Source of the DNA: Micrasema longulum
Taxonomy: Eukaryota > Arthropoda > Insecta > Trichoptera > Brachycentridae
Direction of reading: 5' to 3'
NCBI GenBank assembly: GCA_022494885.1
Contig: JAGVSM010000220.1
Span: 43,479 to 107,478 of the forward strand
Length of the DNA stretch: 64,000 bases
The position numbers were made by a program, and so were the translations under genes. The notes under the pieces were generated by a model that searched no databases, was not told the DNA's origin, and saw nothing but the letters and a program-made list of their open reading frames with translations. Positions 44,498 to 58,400 of this stretch are shown one piece after another (the first letter of the stretch is position 1; every line of letters starts with the position of its first letter).

Positions 44498-46443
44498 CTT
44501 ATTGGTTGTATGTAATTTTAAAAAATGAAAACAGTTAAAACTAGATTTTTTTGTATTATAAAAAAAGGTTGAGTATTTGAAAAAATAACAGTACTCTTGT
44601 TCATTAGATGCTATACATTTATTTATGTTTTCTAGCAGATAAAATTTGCAAATAAAACAGGTATATAGTTTATATAAGTGTATATTTGTTTAAAGTTCTT
44701 ACATCATTTGTGTGTAGAAATAACATAAAGAGTGTACATTAAAAGATTATGTGTTTTTATAAATACATTCTGACTAGAAATACAATCATTGTAATAAAAG
44801 AGTTAACAATATATTATGGACTAGAATATTCAACTGCCACACCCCTTTTTCTTAAAATAACGCAATGCCAAAACAAAGTAATAACTTAAATTTTCTGTAT
44901 GAGATAATTAGGAAGGCCGTTGGTAATAATGATTAATTCTAATATTTGGTATTTTGTGACATTTGAATTACTTTGTGATTTGGAAATATGTAATTAATAG
45001 TACATATCGAAAAGGAAGTATTAATTTATTTTAAAGCTATGTTCTCTTATTTTAGATTATATGTATTCTCCTTGGAAATACAGCTCTAGTACTTAATTAT
45101 GGCGAGTTTTGTAAGCGCTACTTTTTAGATTAGTTTGTTAAACTAAATTTAGTTATAAATTTGGAAAAATGTAAATATTTTGTATAAAGTGCGCGCTAAA
45201 AATGATCTATAATTTCATGTCATTACATTACAATCTAGCATCATTACACTTGCACGAATGCAATCGAACATGCCGATTTATTGATATAATATGTATAGTT
45301 TAATTGGTTATCAGTCTAGGCGATAACTACAAAACACATTACATATATATTCGGTTTAACGAATTGTACATTGTTAAGAACATAATATGTTCATTATTAT
45401 GAATTCAATATTACTACGTACGAATAACAATGCATTTCAGTCAATAACTGAATCAAACATATAGAATCACTCATTCAATTAACATTTATAACATATTTAA
45501 ATAAATAATTACACACATCACCTGATCACAAATTCACATAAATTAAAGGTACAATACACATAGAACGTAAATCTTTTTTTATTTAATAATATTCAACAAT
45601 ATAAAATATAAACATAACTCAAAGTGCAGACGCACACTTAACTGCGACGTGAGAGTACGCACCTGCAGTTATGGCGATGCAAGTGCTAGTATGAGAACTA
45701 CAATACACATACCATCCACACATAATATGTAGATCCGTGCGAGATGAGAGGTTGCATTTCCTAATTAATTGTCATCCAATAAAAATATCTAACGTTGATA
45801 GAAGGCTCATAAGCCAGGCAAGTACTGCATTATGTTTTGAAAACTTTGTTCCAACTTATAGATAGAGAAAAGTTAACATAGTTGTAAAAGATTATTGATA
45901 ATTTGATAGGTAGCATATTTTGTAAGATTTATAGTTTAAATAAAATTACATACTGTAATTACATTAAGAATAGAGTCATTATGAAGTCAGTGAAACTCTT
46001 AAGATAATTACCATCTTTTCTTGGTCCCTAAATTTATCTCTACATTTCCAGTCTCGTGATATGATTACACGAGCAAGGCGACTGGAGAATAGTGTAAACC
46101 GATATTTGGCATCACCGTAAAATATCCACCCCGATACCTGACAGTGATTCCGCTAATAAAGTGATGCAAATTCCACTAAACCTTGGAACATACCTAAAAA
46201 GTTTCACTGAAGCTGCAAACTGCAACACACACAGAGGTCCTGTTTATCTGCTGTTATTGCCACACTTGGTAGATCCGCATTTCAAATAGTATTTAGATGT
46301 ATAAATTCAGGGCTCATTTTGACGCTGGAAAGGTAATTAAAAATATTTCTAATGATTCGAGAGAATGAAATGAAAATATTTTGAAGAATTTTGGTATTTT
46401 TTTGTTGAGTAATTGATGTGACGGTAAGGTTGGTGTATTTTCT
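44498..46443. other. Region 3' of DNAJC16, likely partly its 3' UTR
   Basis: Directly downstream of the DNAJC16 stop codon on the minus strand. AT-rich, no repeat copy recognised. No convincing minus-strand AATAAA close to the stop could be picked, so the 3' UTR end is undefined. Confidence 0.35.
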
Positions 46444-49400
46444 CTACTTGGTGGTAAAGTCCGGCCAGTAGTTGACGTAGTAGCGGTGCGTGGTGCCCTC
46501 AAACAGGCGGTCGAGCCAGTTATCGAGCCCCAGCAGCAGGGAGCCTTGAAGGATGGGCAGGCCAGAGTCGCTGTCGCTGTCCGAGGATGAGGAACTGTGG
46601 AATCCCATGAAGGCTCCTGCCTCGGGATCTGCTGCCCCGCCACCCCCGCCACCTCCTCCGCCCAGCCGCCGAGTCATGCGTGCCATCCTCTGGACAGCAA
46701 AATCATAAAAATAATGGTTATAATTTATCCCAGCACGTTTGGGTAGTATAGTGGTAGGTAAATTGGGTTGTGGTCCCATAGTAGTATTGTGGATTCACGG
46801 ACCCAAGGTCCCAGGTTCAAATCCCACTCTACCACAACTCGATTTCCATTTTTCCAGCACAAGTTATTTACGAATTTTGGGAAATGGTCTGAAAATTTAA
46901 ATATTTGAGTAAATAATAAGAACTCTAGTATTTCTCTTTAAAAAATAAAAATGATACCCTTAGAGTAATAATGCGCTAGCTATAGAGGGGCCCTATTGTT
47001 ATTTTGCATAGAAGGAAACTATTACATATTTTTGGTTAGCGACAACTTCACTCTGCTGGTGGCCATTTCGTTTTGTTTGACAACAGACGCGTACAGACAC
47101 TTTCGTCGATGTGCGTGGCTTTGTTTGTAAATAACTTGGATATTTACTCATTACAATAAATAAAAATCGACAATGGTGAATTGCGGTATGTTTGGTTGCA
47201 GCAGTAGGAGCTGAAGGTGTTGAAGGAGTCAGATTTCACGGGTAATTGATTTCGATAAATATTTTTATTTGATTTACATTGATTTTTGGCATTTATTGTC
47301 TCGACGTGTGTATTCTACGATTTAACGTTAAAAAGTTTGAGTCTGTATCGAGTATAGGTTGATTCAAATTTGACTGGAAAATAATTTCAGGGTATGTGTA
47401 AAATATAGAATTTCGATTGGATAATACTTAAATATTAAAAGAATACATCAAAAGTTTACATCTATAATATGCCTGCCTCGTTAGTACTGAAATTAGGTAG
47501 TGAAATGTTTTTTTTAAATTTTATTTTATTTAGAAAACATACAGTCATACAAAATAAGTTTTAAAAACAAAAATTTTTTAACATAAAAAGACCAATTAAG
47601 TTTTCATAAATTAAAAAGATATAAACATTAAATGTGACAAAAAATAAAAAATAAATAAGAATTTTAAGTGAAAAAAAGGATAATTGTTGACATTTGCGTT
47701 TTCCATGGAGGTAATAAATTAAAATAAATAAAAATACCGAATGTACACTCCGAGCCATCCACGCACACACATGAACGACATATAAAACATACACAAACAT
47801 ATACATTACATGCGGCACATATACATAGCATAAACCACTCAAGATGTACATTCAGCAACTATCCCAAATAATCGACCCCATGAAGAAATTTTCTGTACAA
47901 ATGCAACGTGCAGTTAAAAATGTCTACATCAATACTGAGTCCGTTATAATTTCTACAGGTACGTCTAATGAATGAATTGTTGTTTTGATAATCCATACAA
48001 ATTGCTTTGAATGTGTCAGATTTTGTCGACAATTTCCTTTTTGCGGTCATAAAAAGCCTCTGTTTTTTTTGTGTAATAAATTGTCCAAATGAAATTGACG
48101 AATCCTCTCTTCACCTTTTTCAACTTTGATTTTTAATTTAAATTCATCACATATTCTGCATGTGTCCGAACGAGTATATTCTAACGAAATATTAAAATTC
48201 TCTTGGAACAATTTTTTATATTATAGGAATCTTTATAGTTTATACAACTCATGCATTGTTTTTTATGTTCAAATCTTACGAGAGGTAAATTCGTTTGGAA
48301 TTTTTAAGGCTGTAATGGCGGCTGCTGTGGCCTTTGAAAGATTGGATATGTTCCAATACTTTTATTTCAAACTGTTCTTTTAGCTTCCGGTGGAGACTAG
48401 ATTTGGACTCTGCGTGTCCAGTGTATCTTTAAGATTTTTGAATGTAGTATATTTGTCTCTTTCCAATATCATGTATAGACATAAAAGCTTTAGCACAAAC
48501 AGTAATGTAATTGTATTGTTTTGTTTCTGAGTCAGGGTCAGGATTAAGGACAACGTTAACTTTGTAGTTGTATGAAGCATAATTTCTTCTTGTAGAATCA
48601 CTTAAACGAAGTCTTCTTTGTTTCAAGCCCATAGCAGTTATCAAATTAGCTAAATATTCATTTTGAACATCATGCGATTTTAAGTTATTAAAATATTTCA
48701 ATACATCCGTTCTTTGCCTTTTATTCACGTTATCAAAGCATTTAAGCCTTGTACACTTGCAGTTTTCTCTGGCTTCATGGCATTGTACATTTATTGTATT
48801 CGAAACAATTGATAATCTACTAGTTTTTCTTTTCTTCTTGGTTGACTGCAAAATTATCACACTGTCGTTGTTATCACTGTCACTCATTTTTCAACACTGA
48901 TATTAAAAATACTCATTGAGAGACCAAAAAAATCACACCTTTTCACAAAAACTTCTGCTACAAAATGATTTACCTGAAATGACTGACTACGCACGTTCCT
49001 TAAAATTACGCGCGAACTTCGAATCTTTCTTCTCAGTATCATACTGACTGCTCGCGTTTCTTCAGCTCGGCTCAAAATTTTAAATACATTTTGCCAATGA
49101 TTGAACGGATATTACGACATTTTGATAGGACGCACGGGTGCATACTGTTAATACCTACAACTTGGTATATTTAACTCAAATCTGTAAAAATCACGACTCC
49201 GCATGTTTCTTCGGCCCACCCTTCATATATAACTGCCACAATTAACTTCATAGATAGATTTTCTGATATAAATCAACACAAAATAAACTGCATTTAAATT
49301 TTTTTATTTTTTTAGAAAATCACAAGGTTTCTTGTCCCTCCTGAACATTTTGACAAATAGTTCATCCGCAGTATTGAACTTACATAGATTATATAATATT

Positions 49401-52400
49401 ACATTTCAAATAGCAATAAGTAAAAGTATTGTGATGGTAAATAAATAAAATTGAAAACTCATTCTTATTTAAAGTTCTTCAAATTACACATTTTCACAAA
49501 ACACATAAGACATACATTGCAATGTGCTCTAAAACTTTGACTATAAAGGGATTTGAGTTGGAAACTATGTATGTATTTGGTGATTTTTCAATGATTTAGA
49601 TTGGTGTTTCGGTTATTGCACGTGTTAAATATTATGTTTTTGTAATATTTTGTTTGTTTATTTATTTGTTTTTATTTACATTTATTAAGTACAGAGGCAC
49701 AACCAGGAACGACCCATGCCCGTCAACTTGTGATATTATTTTATATATTTTTTGAAATGTTTATTGTATAAGTCCTCTTTCACAAGACTCTAGTCTCACA
49801 ATAATCCAGTAAAAAGCAACCATAATTATTATTGATAACTTATAGTGCCATTATTATAACAATTTGACAAAAAGACGCATATCCCAATGGAAATTGTTAG
49901 AATGAACAACAAACCTTAGAACCCTTGGTAGTCTCGGGGTGTTTGGCATGGAACATACAAAAATATTTGCGGTGACCATTGAGAGCCACCACGGTCCCCA
50001 CACAGTTCCGTGGGTTGATCCTCAGCTCCCGGGGTTCCGGGAGGGACAACTGCAGCAGGTGACGGTACCAACCGACGTGGCGGTCCACGTCCAGGTGGGA
50101 GAACTGGAGAGTCTTGTTTCTGTATAAAAGAGGATAGGATAGAATCATTTAATAAAACAACGGTCATAAAATTACAAAGGATTAAAATTGTAGAATGAGA
50201 TGCGTGAAAGTACATACATTTGTTGGATAAAACTATATATTTTAACTACAAACTTCACAATATTGCTTTTTCGGAAAATTGGTTTGAATTTTCAGCATGT
50301 ATTTATTTTGTATATATGTGTATATAATCCGCTGCTTTCACTAATTTGACACTTGCCAGTTTTTGGAGTAGCGAATTAAAGAGTACATGTAATTTCATAA
50401 GACTACTCGATCTCAGTTAGGTGAGTATTTCAGATTTCATTTAAAATTTAGTTTAAGCATTTTAACTAATGAGTAAGGTATGTGGTATGCTCACTTTCTG
50501 TACGGCCAGACTGTCTTGTGGAACATGGTAAGCAACTGTGCTCGGGACTGCTGATCCACAAGGAGAACTATTGTACGACAACCGGGCTTCAGTAATCTGA
50601 AAATAACCATTAAACATGACATTTGTTTCATTGATTGAATCGCCATTCACTTTGTAAAACTTCATGTATAAGTTTATTCTATTAAAGGAACACAACTAGG
50701 GAGAGCGCTCCCCCAATCGACGGGTGATACAAAACTAATATTATAAATACAGAATATTCACAGATTAAATTAGTGGTAGAAACTAAAGTTAAATTGGTGG
50801 GTGGGTATATTCCACTTATCTATATATGCTATTAGGAAACATGATCAATGGAGATTAAAAAATGTTAAGAAGCACGGCTTATGTACATAACTTTAATTAT
50901 TAAAGTGGATTATATACCTGACAAGGCCATTATATTTCTCAGCTCGTAGTTCGTGCAGTTTGAGCTCAGACTGCGAGATGACGCTGGCACGGGGGATGGT
51001 GGGGGAGCCGTTGTTATTGTTCTGGGCCGCCTTACTGGACTCCGTACTGCCGTTAGATTGCTTCTCCGAGCGACGACGCTGGATAGACTCTTCCTCCAAC
51101 CGACTGCCCCGAGAAACACAGTGATATAAACATAGTGATTATAGTAACGCATGTAATAGATATTTACAAAATATAAAATATTTTATTTGTTTTTATATTC
51201 TTTAGTATAGGCTCGTAAAATATTAAATTTTATTAAATTAATTTATTGCATATAAATACGCATACATATATTTCCAGGGAATCTATTCTTTTAATTTACC
51301 TATTATAAAAATTAGCCTCGATGAAGACTTTGTAAACAGGTTCCAGTGATCCTTAACCGTTACATAAAATGATACTATTATAACCATCTATTGGAGGAAA
51401 AAAAGCTTTCTCATAAACAAAGAAAAAAAAAAAAGTAAATAAAATAAATTTACTACAACTTTGCTGTCATTCAATGTTTGAAAAATGACCCGTCACATTT
51501 TTTGGCCAAGAGAGAGAAAAGTGGATCCCAGGACTGTGCGGTGTGCAGTAACACAAATAAAAAGGGAAGGAGAAAAGAAACCAGGTCAGCACCCAGGATT
51601 GTGTTTTAAAAACTACCACATGGAGAAAAAAAATTCAATAGTCGTAAAATTACTAACTTTTTTTTTTTTTATGAATCCATAGGCTAATAAATTTTTTTTT
51701 TTTGGAAATTGATATTTTTTCTATCCATTCGCAAGAATTTAATTCAGAGCTAGCTTAAACAGCGAGTGTAAAATAAAATAGAGTTCAAAGGGTTGATCTC
51801 AAATTTATAATAAATGTAGACATGTAACATGTAATTAATTGAAATGAAGCGTGTTTTTTTTTTTTATAGCATATTATGCATTTTCAGACACTTTATTATA
51901 AAAATATTTTTTAAAGAAATTTTTGCATTCTTATGATTAACCTTAATATGAAACTTTTAGGGCCATTCTCAACTAGTCAGAAAAAAGTGTGCTTGACAAT
52001 GAGAAGCAGGTTATGAAGAGCGGAGTTTGAATCTCGGACTTCAGATTTATTTACACATTTTATATCACGCAACGCTATAGAGTGTCTTACACAAGGTGCG
52101 CCATTAGGTATCCCGCAGCCAGGATGAGCAGGATGGTGGCCAGGACTGACAGTACGGGCAGCAGGGTGTCCTTGCGGAGGCAGTCATTCGCGTACTCCAG
52201 CATCATGCCCAGTGCCTCCAACGTCCGGCCCCACAGGCCCGCTGTGTGCTCGTCCACCAGTTCCTATAGGAAACACTCTGGATATGTCAAACTGATATAA
52301 TATTATCAACAGATAATGATTTAGATAAAATTATCAATAAAACTTTTTGGTTTAGTTTCACTTTTATTTCATTTGACCAACCAGCGCTTTTGCCTAAGAA

Positions 52401-55400
52401 GGAATCTTCAGGACTGGTAAATTGTTAACAACATTATGAACTTTTATAATATTTGTTACAAGGTTTGGATATACAAATATAATTACAACTGGTTTGCAAA
52501 ACAGCTATTTTTTTTGTAAGTTTTAGACTGAAATTGGGAAGTCCTAATATTGTTTTTATTTCTTATTATTTAAAAGGTAAGGAAAGAACAAATGGAAGAA
52601 CACAATAAAGCAGCAGAATGGAAAATACACTTTTTAGCAGATTAAATTAGCATAATACATTGATTTTATGACAGGGAAGTTTACATATAATAAAGAATAA
52701 TGATAAAATATTTTAAGGAACATACATAAATATTACATTTTAGTTTCCGAACTGAAGAAATTTCTAAATAAAAATAACAATGATGGTATTTGAGGTTCAA
52801 ACTAACTAATATTAAAATATCTAGGGACAAAGAAACACTTGTGACATTAAAATTAAATACAACAATATGAAATTAAATTAAAGGTTCAAGTAAAGGGGAG
52901 TTCGTAAATTCTAATTGTTGGTTAATTACGACTGCTTTAAGTTTAATCCTATTTATTTCTAATGTTTCCAGTTTATCCAACAAGCATCGTCGTTGAATTT
53001 ATTTATTGACACCTGAGCAACTTCCATTCGCCGCTGTTTTTGTTCAAAATTCAAAAATTTTGGAACAAATTTTGCTGCCACGCGTTTTATACCCGAAACA
53101 TAAAAAAATAAATCATAGCATGAGACGATATGCCAACATCATCAGCGACTTCTCTGATTATGATTCGGCGATCATTCATAACCATTTCATTAACTTTTTC
53201 CACGTTTTCATCGGTTGTTGATGTGGAGGGCCATCCGGGCCGATCGTCATCTTCAACGTCTTCACGGCCATCTTGGAAATGCTTCTACCACTCGTAAACT
53301 CTTGTTTTACTCATAGCAGACTCACCATTGGCCTTTGTTAACATTTCACACACTTTGTTACACTTTTTTTTTTTTTAAACAAAATTTGTTACAAATTCTT
53401 TGGTCCATTTTTTTTAACAAACTAAAATCGCAGAGCGCATAAAAACACGTCTAACCTTAGCGGCTGCCATAGACAAAGTAAAGAATGAATACAGCTGAAA
53501 ATTTTAGTATATAACATTTAAAAAAATTGACAATCGGACTCTCCAAACCCGCAAAATATAAAAATTCCCGTTATTTTCTGAACACACCTCGTACATAGTG
53601 GATTTTGCATATTAGTTTAATTGATGTCCTGATGAAGAGTACAGGGGTACATCTCAAAACGGGTAGACAGAAAATTGTAATTGGTAAGTGGTTATATACA
53701 AATATTTAGTAAAATGTTTAGCAACAAAGTTAATGGTTTAAAAATTAATCATATTTACAATTTGGTTATTATGTTATCGGGAAATCCATTTTATTAATAA
53801 AATGTTAATACTTCATTTCATTAGTATTTTTTAGAGCCAGACTCACCTTGACTACAGCTTCGTAGGACATAACCTCCGTCGGTCTCAGCAGCCTCCTGAG
53901 GGTGTCGGCCAGCTGCTTCTGAGTCCTGTTGAGCCTGGCCTCCTCTCCTCCCAGGGCCAGCCCCTCGGCCCCCGCGTCACCCCCCTCGGAGGGCCAGCGT
54001 TCCGGCAGCCACTCGTGGCGCACGCGGGACTCGTCCCTGCGCCAGATTATTACTATGCGGAGCTCTGCCCATGAGGGGTCTTTAGATGCCACGCCAGCTG
54101 GAAAATGATTGAGCTCCGTATTAAATATATTCAATTTTAAGTAAATTGTTTAAAATTATTGTGAAGTGGTTTATACATACTTATAAATAAATACCGTAAA
54201 ATGTCATACCACAAAGTGAAAAATGTTTTTGATATTAAAAATAAAATATAATAGTGTAGAATATAAAAAAATATTTCATGTCAACCCTCCTACGAATCGA
54301 ACCCAGGACCTGAAGCAAGATATGAAAATACGCCAACCACTATGATACAAGGCGAACTTTTCTCCACTCTATTTCATTTTTTTTAGAAAGTAGCAAGCAA
54401 ACTAAAAAAACACTCGCCTAGCATTTTGATTCTACACTATTTCACACACAGAACTGTATTCTTCATCTGCTCTGACACAGAAGAAATGTATGCTAGTCTA
54501 AAACCACTCTGCTAGAGGCAGTTTTACTGCGGTGGAAAAATAAAATAGTTACCAGACGAAGAGAGTGCCTCTACAAACTGGGGCTGTGCGTCCATGTATA
54601 AGTGGGCGAACCTCACGCGGTCAGGGGGCAGCGAGGTGGCGGCTGCATAGCGGCGCAGGCGCGAGCGCGCGGCGGCGTGCGCGCCCCCCTCACGCGACAG
54701 CAGCACGGCGCACAGCCGGCGTCGGCCCCCTTGCCACTCCGCGGGACACACACTCTCCAGAATACCCTGTAATGTCAAAACTCGTACCATTATTGTGAAG
54801 AGGTGGACACGTTGTCTATTAAAACACCAAACAGACTTGAGTGTGGATCTCTGATCTGGCACCCCACCAGTTGAAGTACTCTGTTATGAAGAGAGTACAG
54901 ACACTATCCATGGTTGTACCTGTCAGACTTCATACTGGGAATGCATGGCTACAGTAGTTTGGAGAGAAGAAGAAATGCATTGTATTTTTTAATTTGTGGT
55001 ATTACAATCAACTTAGGTGTAATGCAGTGTTTTTCTGTGTGTTCCAAACCTTAGACATTGGCGGCTTAAGCTGTTTTATCTTGCCGAACCAGCCTGCCAA
55101 TGGCAGTAGAAAGAGCAATGTCTTTACTCAACCGTATATCTTTAGATATTGAAATCTTTCATGTTCCAGAAAGTTCAGAGAGAATAGCTTCCTTTTACTC
55201 TAATTACGAGGTATTCTATATCATGTTTTATGTTCAAATTCCATTGTTAATTTTTCTCATGTTATGAACAAACAAACAAACAAACCATCACGCCGTTTCT
55301 CCGTAAGGGTAGGTAGAGAAGATAGAACGCCATATCACTCTATCTTTGCATACAGACCTCGCTTCCTCTACATTCATACATCTTCTCATGCACGCACGCC

Positions 55401-58400
55401 GATTATTCTTATGACATGTCCATCTTCAAATATTTGATGGACTTGATCGTGCCATGTCTTTCTCAGTCTTCCTCGTTTTCTGCACCTATCAACATTCGCA
55501 TCGTAGATCCTTTAGCTGTTCTTTCATTGTCCATTCGCTCTACATGTCCAAACCAACGCAGCACCCCTTTCTTGATTCTGTCGATAATGCATATCTCAGC
55601 CTTACACAGTTCACGGATCCCGTCATTTGTGCACCTATCATACATCATTTTACTACACATTCGCCCGAGGGATCGCATTTCGACAGCATTTAACCTATTT
55701 TCATCATCATTTTTCCAATTCCATACTTTGCTCCCATACATTAGAGTTGGCACTAGAACTTCATTGTGAACTGCTAGTTTAGCCTCCTGCGATAAACATT
55801 TGTTTGCCAAAGTAGATTTCAGTGCTATGTAAGCTTTGAAATACATAGTTTCAATACATATTGATTTATTTTCAGTTTCAGTGTCAAAATACAGCGTTTA
55901 TTGGCAAAAAATAGTACTTAATATACAATTTGCTTGCAATACCAAAATAATAAAAAAGTTCATTGAAATAAGTGCCCTTTGTATAAAGTAGTTAACTAAA
56001 ACAACGAGGAAGTTCAGCCCTAAGGGAAATTGTATTTAAAAAACCTTTTCTTATGCGTGGTAAATATTAGAGCATTAAAGTGTACGGCAGTTATGTATGT
56101 TACAGGCAGTATGAAAAAAATAATTTAATAAAAACGAGCTATTTTGAATGACGTCACTAGTTCATATGAATCAACCAATGATAAGAGAGTTACAATATTT
56201 GAGTTTGTCCAAATGTTCGGAGACAATAGACTGGAATTCACTCCCTTGGGAGTCAATAAGAGAGTTGTGAAAGATTTCCAGATTACGGTATGTCAACGGA
56301 CCAATCGGCAGAACTGACCGTGAAGAAGTGGAAGAGAACTGGAGATGCCACACTCGGAGTAATTTGGAAATGCAAAACTTTAAGAAATCATAGTGCTGAT
56401 AATACGATACATAAAAGTCTTTTGGATTAGTTTAATAGTCTATTAACAAATAAAAAATACACTGAACTTCAACAATATAAAATTGCAAGGAAATATTCCT
56501 AGCAACTTTACTTAGCACAAAAATAGCTGTTCTTAAGGATTTTTATCGGAGCTAGGACCATCCAAAAACTCAAAAAGGCATCCAGTTTTATCTGCCGTCT
56601 TCGGCTCACGGATACGATAATTTTGAGAAATGGAAAAGATTTTCTTTCTGATATTCTTTCTTTAAAAAAATAGCCAATTCAGTTTTGGGGTGAGGAAATC
56701 GGGCAGCCAAACATCAATTTTAGTTAGGCAAAATTAGTTCTCTTTTTAGCATGGTATCGTGGAAGCATTTACGAGAGTGAAAGAAAAACAATGTTCAAAT
56801 ACCTATTCATCAAAATTGTCTGGCACCGCAATTCTTCTTAATGCTTTCTATTAGGATAAATACAAATTATGTTTGTGGTCTTGATCATGTAGCTTGTAAT
56901 TTTGTAGTTAGGACCATTTTTCCAATACAATGTTAAAAAAAAAAACAATAATGCATCCACCATAGCGCGGGTGTTTATACCTGTGAGGAGAGTCTGGGAA
57001 GAGTGAGAAACTGGTTGTCGGAAATGACTTGGTGTAGAGTGGCAGTGGGGATGTCGGCCATACTGACGGAGGCAGCTGGACGCGACCATTCCTCCCGGAA
57101 AAGCATCACGGTATCCAGCCCCGACTGCACCGAGTAACGAGACCGCAGTTTCTCCGTGCTGGGGGCGCTCAGATCAACAAACCTGAAAAAGTTAAATAAC
57201 TCAGTCAGATGAATCTCAGCAGCATCAATAAAGATTTTAGCTCTTCAACTTCACAAAAATCAACAGATAGAAGAATTGAAGAAATACGTATGTTTAAAAA
57301 AAAGCAGAATGGTGAATGTTACAGTGTGTAAAATGGCCGCGTACACCAGCCAATGACCAGTAAATGTCTAGATTTCTATATTCCTTCTCTAAAATGTTCT
57401 CCATCCCTGTTGTAATATGACAATACATTTAAGGCGCACTCTGACTATATTTATGTTAGTATACATTTATTTTCTATATCCTATTTTCATAGTTTGGCAA
57501 ACACTTTTAACAGAGACAGAAAATCTCTTCACGGGGCAGGTCAAATGATCACTTCATGGGACGGGTGCGCGTGAGTTCATTTGAGGTAAAATGAGAAAGA
57601 TGGATTACAATTGAAGTTATTTATTAAGTAGTTACACACGGGTTACATCCTATTATCTTGTTCAGAAGGTATTTACAATGGGGAGCACTGGCGGAGAGCT
57701 ATGGGCAGGCGACACGAAATGCCAAGATGAAATGTAGTGAGTTCTTCAGATGCACGGCGTTCAATATCTCGTCCGGGCTGACGCTGCAGCAGACTACACG
57801 TTGCGGGCCAAAGCAGAGTTCGGACCTACCAACCTCACGGCTGTTGGTGTTGCTCGTCACAACTTAACACACTGTGATTAAACATTCCACTTTATTGATT
57901 AGCAACCGTTACAATGAGAGTAATAATTTTATTAGTCTTTTCCGCCTAGTTTTTAAGTCATATTAACATTGCTTATAATATACTACAAAGTTTATATGCC
58001 ACCTTATAAAGTTATTGTTGGATGGGAGAGAATTTTGGCCTTAGACTTTTATAAGAACCTACATTTTATCGATGCGTTTGTGGACTCACCCGAAAGAAAC
58101 TCGATCCCTGAAGTGATATGCGGCGAGGAGGTAACGTAACCTCACAGACGGTTTGTCTTCTAAAATCAGTCCTCTGACTTTGTTGTCCTCCCAACCGGCA
58201 AGGAAACTATCCACATTATCGTCAGTTATTGGCTTCACCAATTTATAAGGCATCTTTGATTTAATGAATTCTGAAAACAAAGCATCCGCATTAAAATTAA
58301 ATTAAGTTTGGTCGGGGTTAACAATGTTCGCACAAAAATATATCTGTTCTCAAAAAACTGGTTATCTTTTTTTTTTTAATATCACACCTCTGATAAAATA

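Noticed and set aside
46444..46779. Extending the last DNAJC16 exon upstream to 46779
   Set aside because: The frame is open, but a strong acceptor (TTTGCTGTCCAG) at 46690 joins exon 12 in phase. The upstream part has no similarity to the family and runs into a SINE.
47561..47851. 96-codon minus-strand open frame in DNAJC16 intron 12
   Set aside because: Low-complexity aromatic/aliphatic translation of AT- and CA-rich DNA. No splice phase fits DNAJC16.
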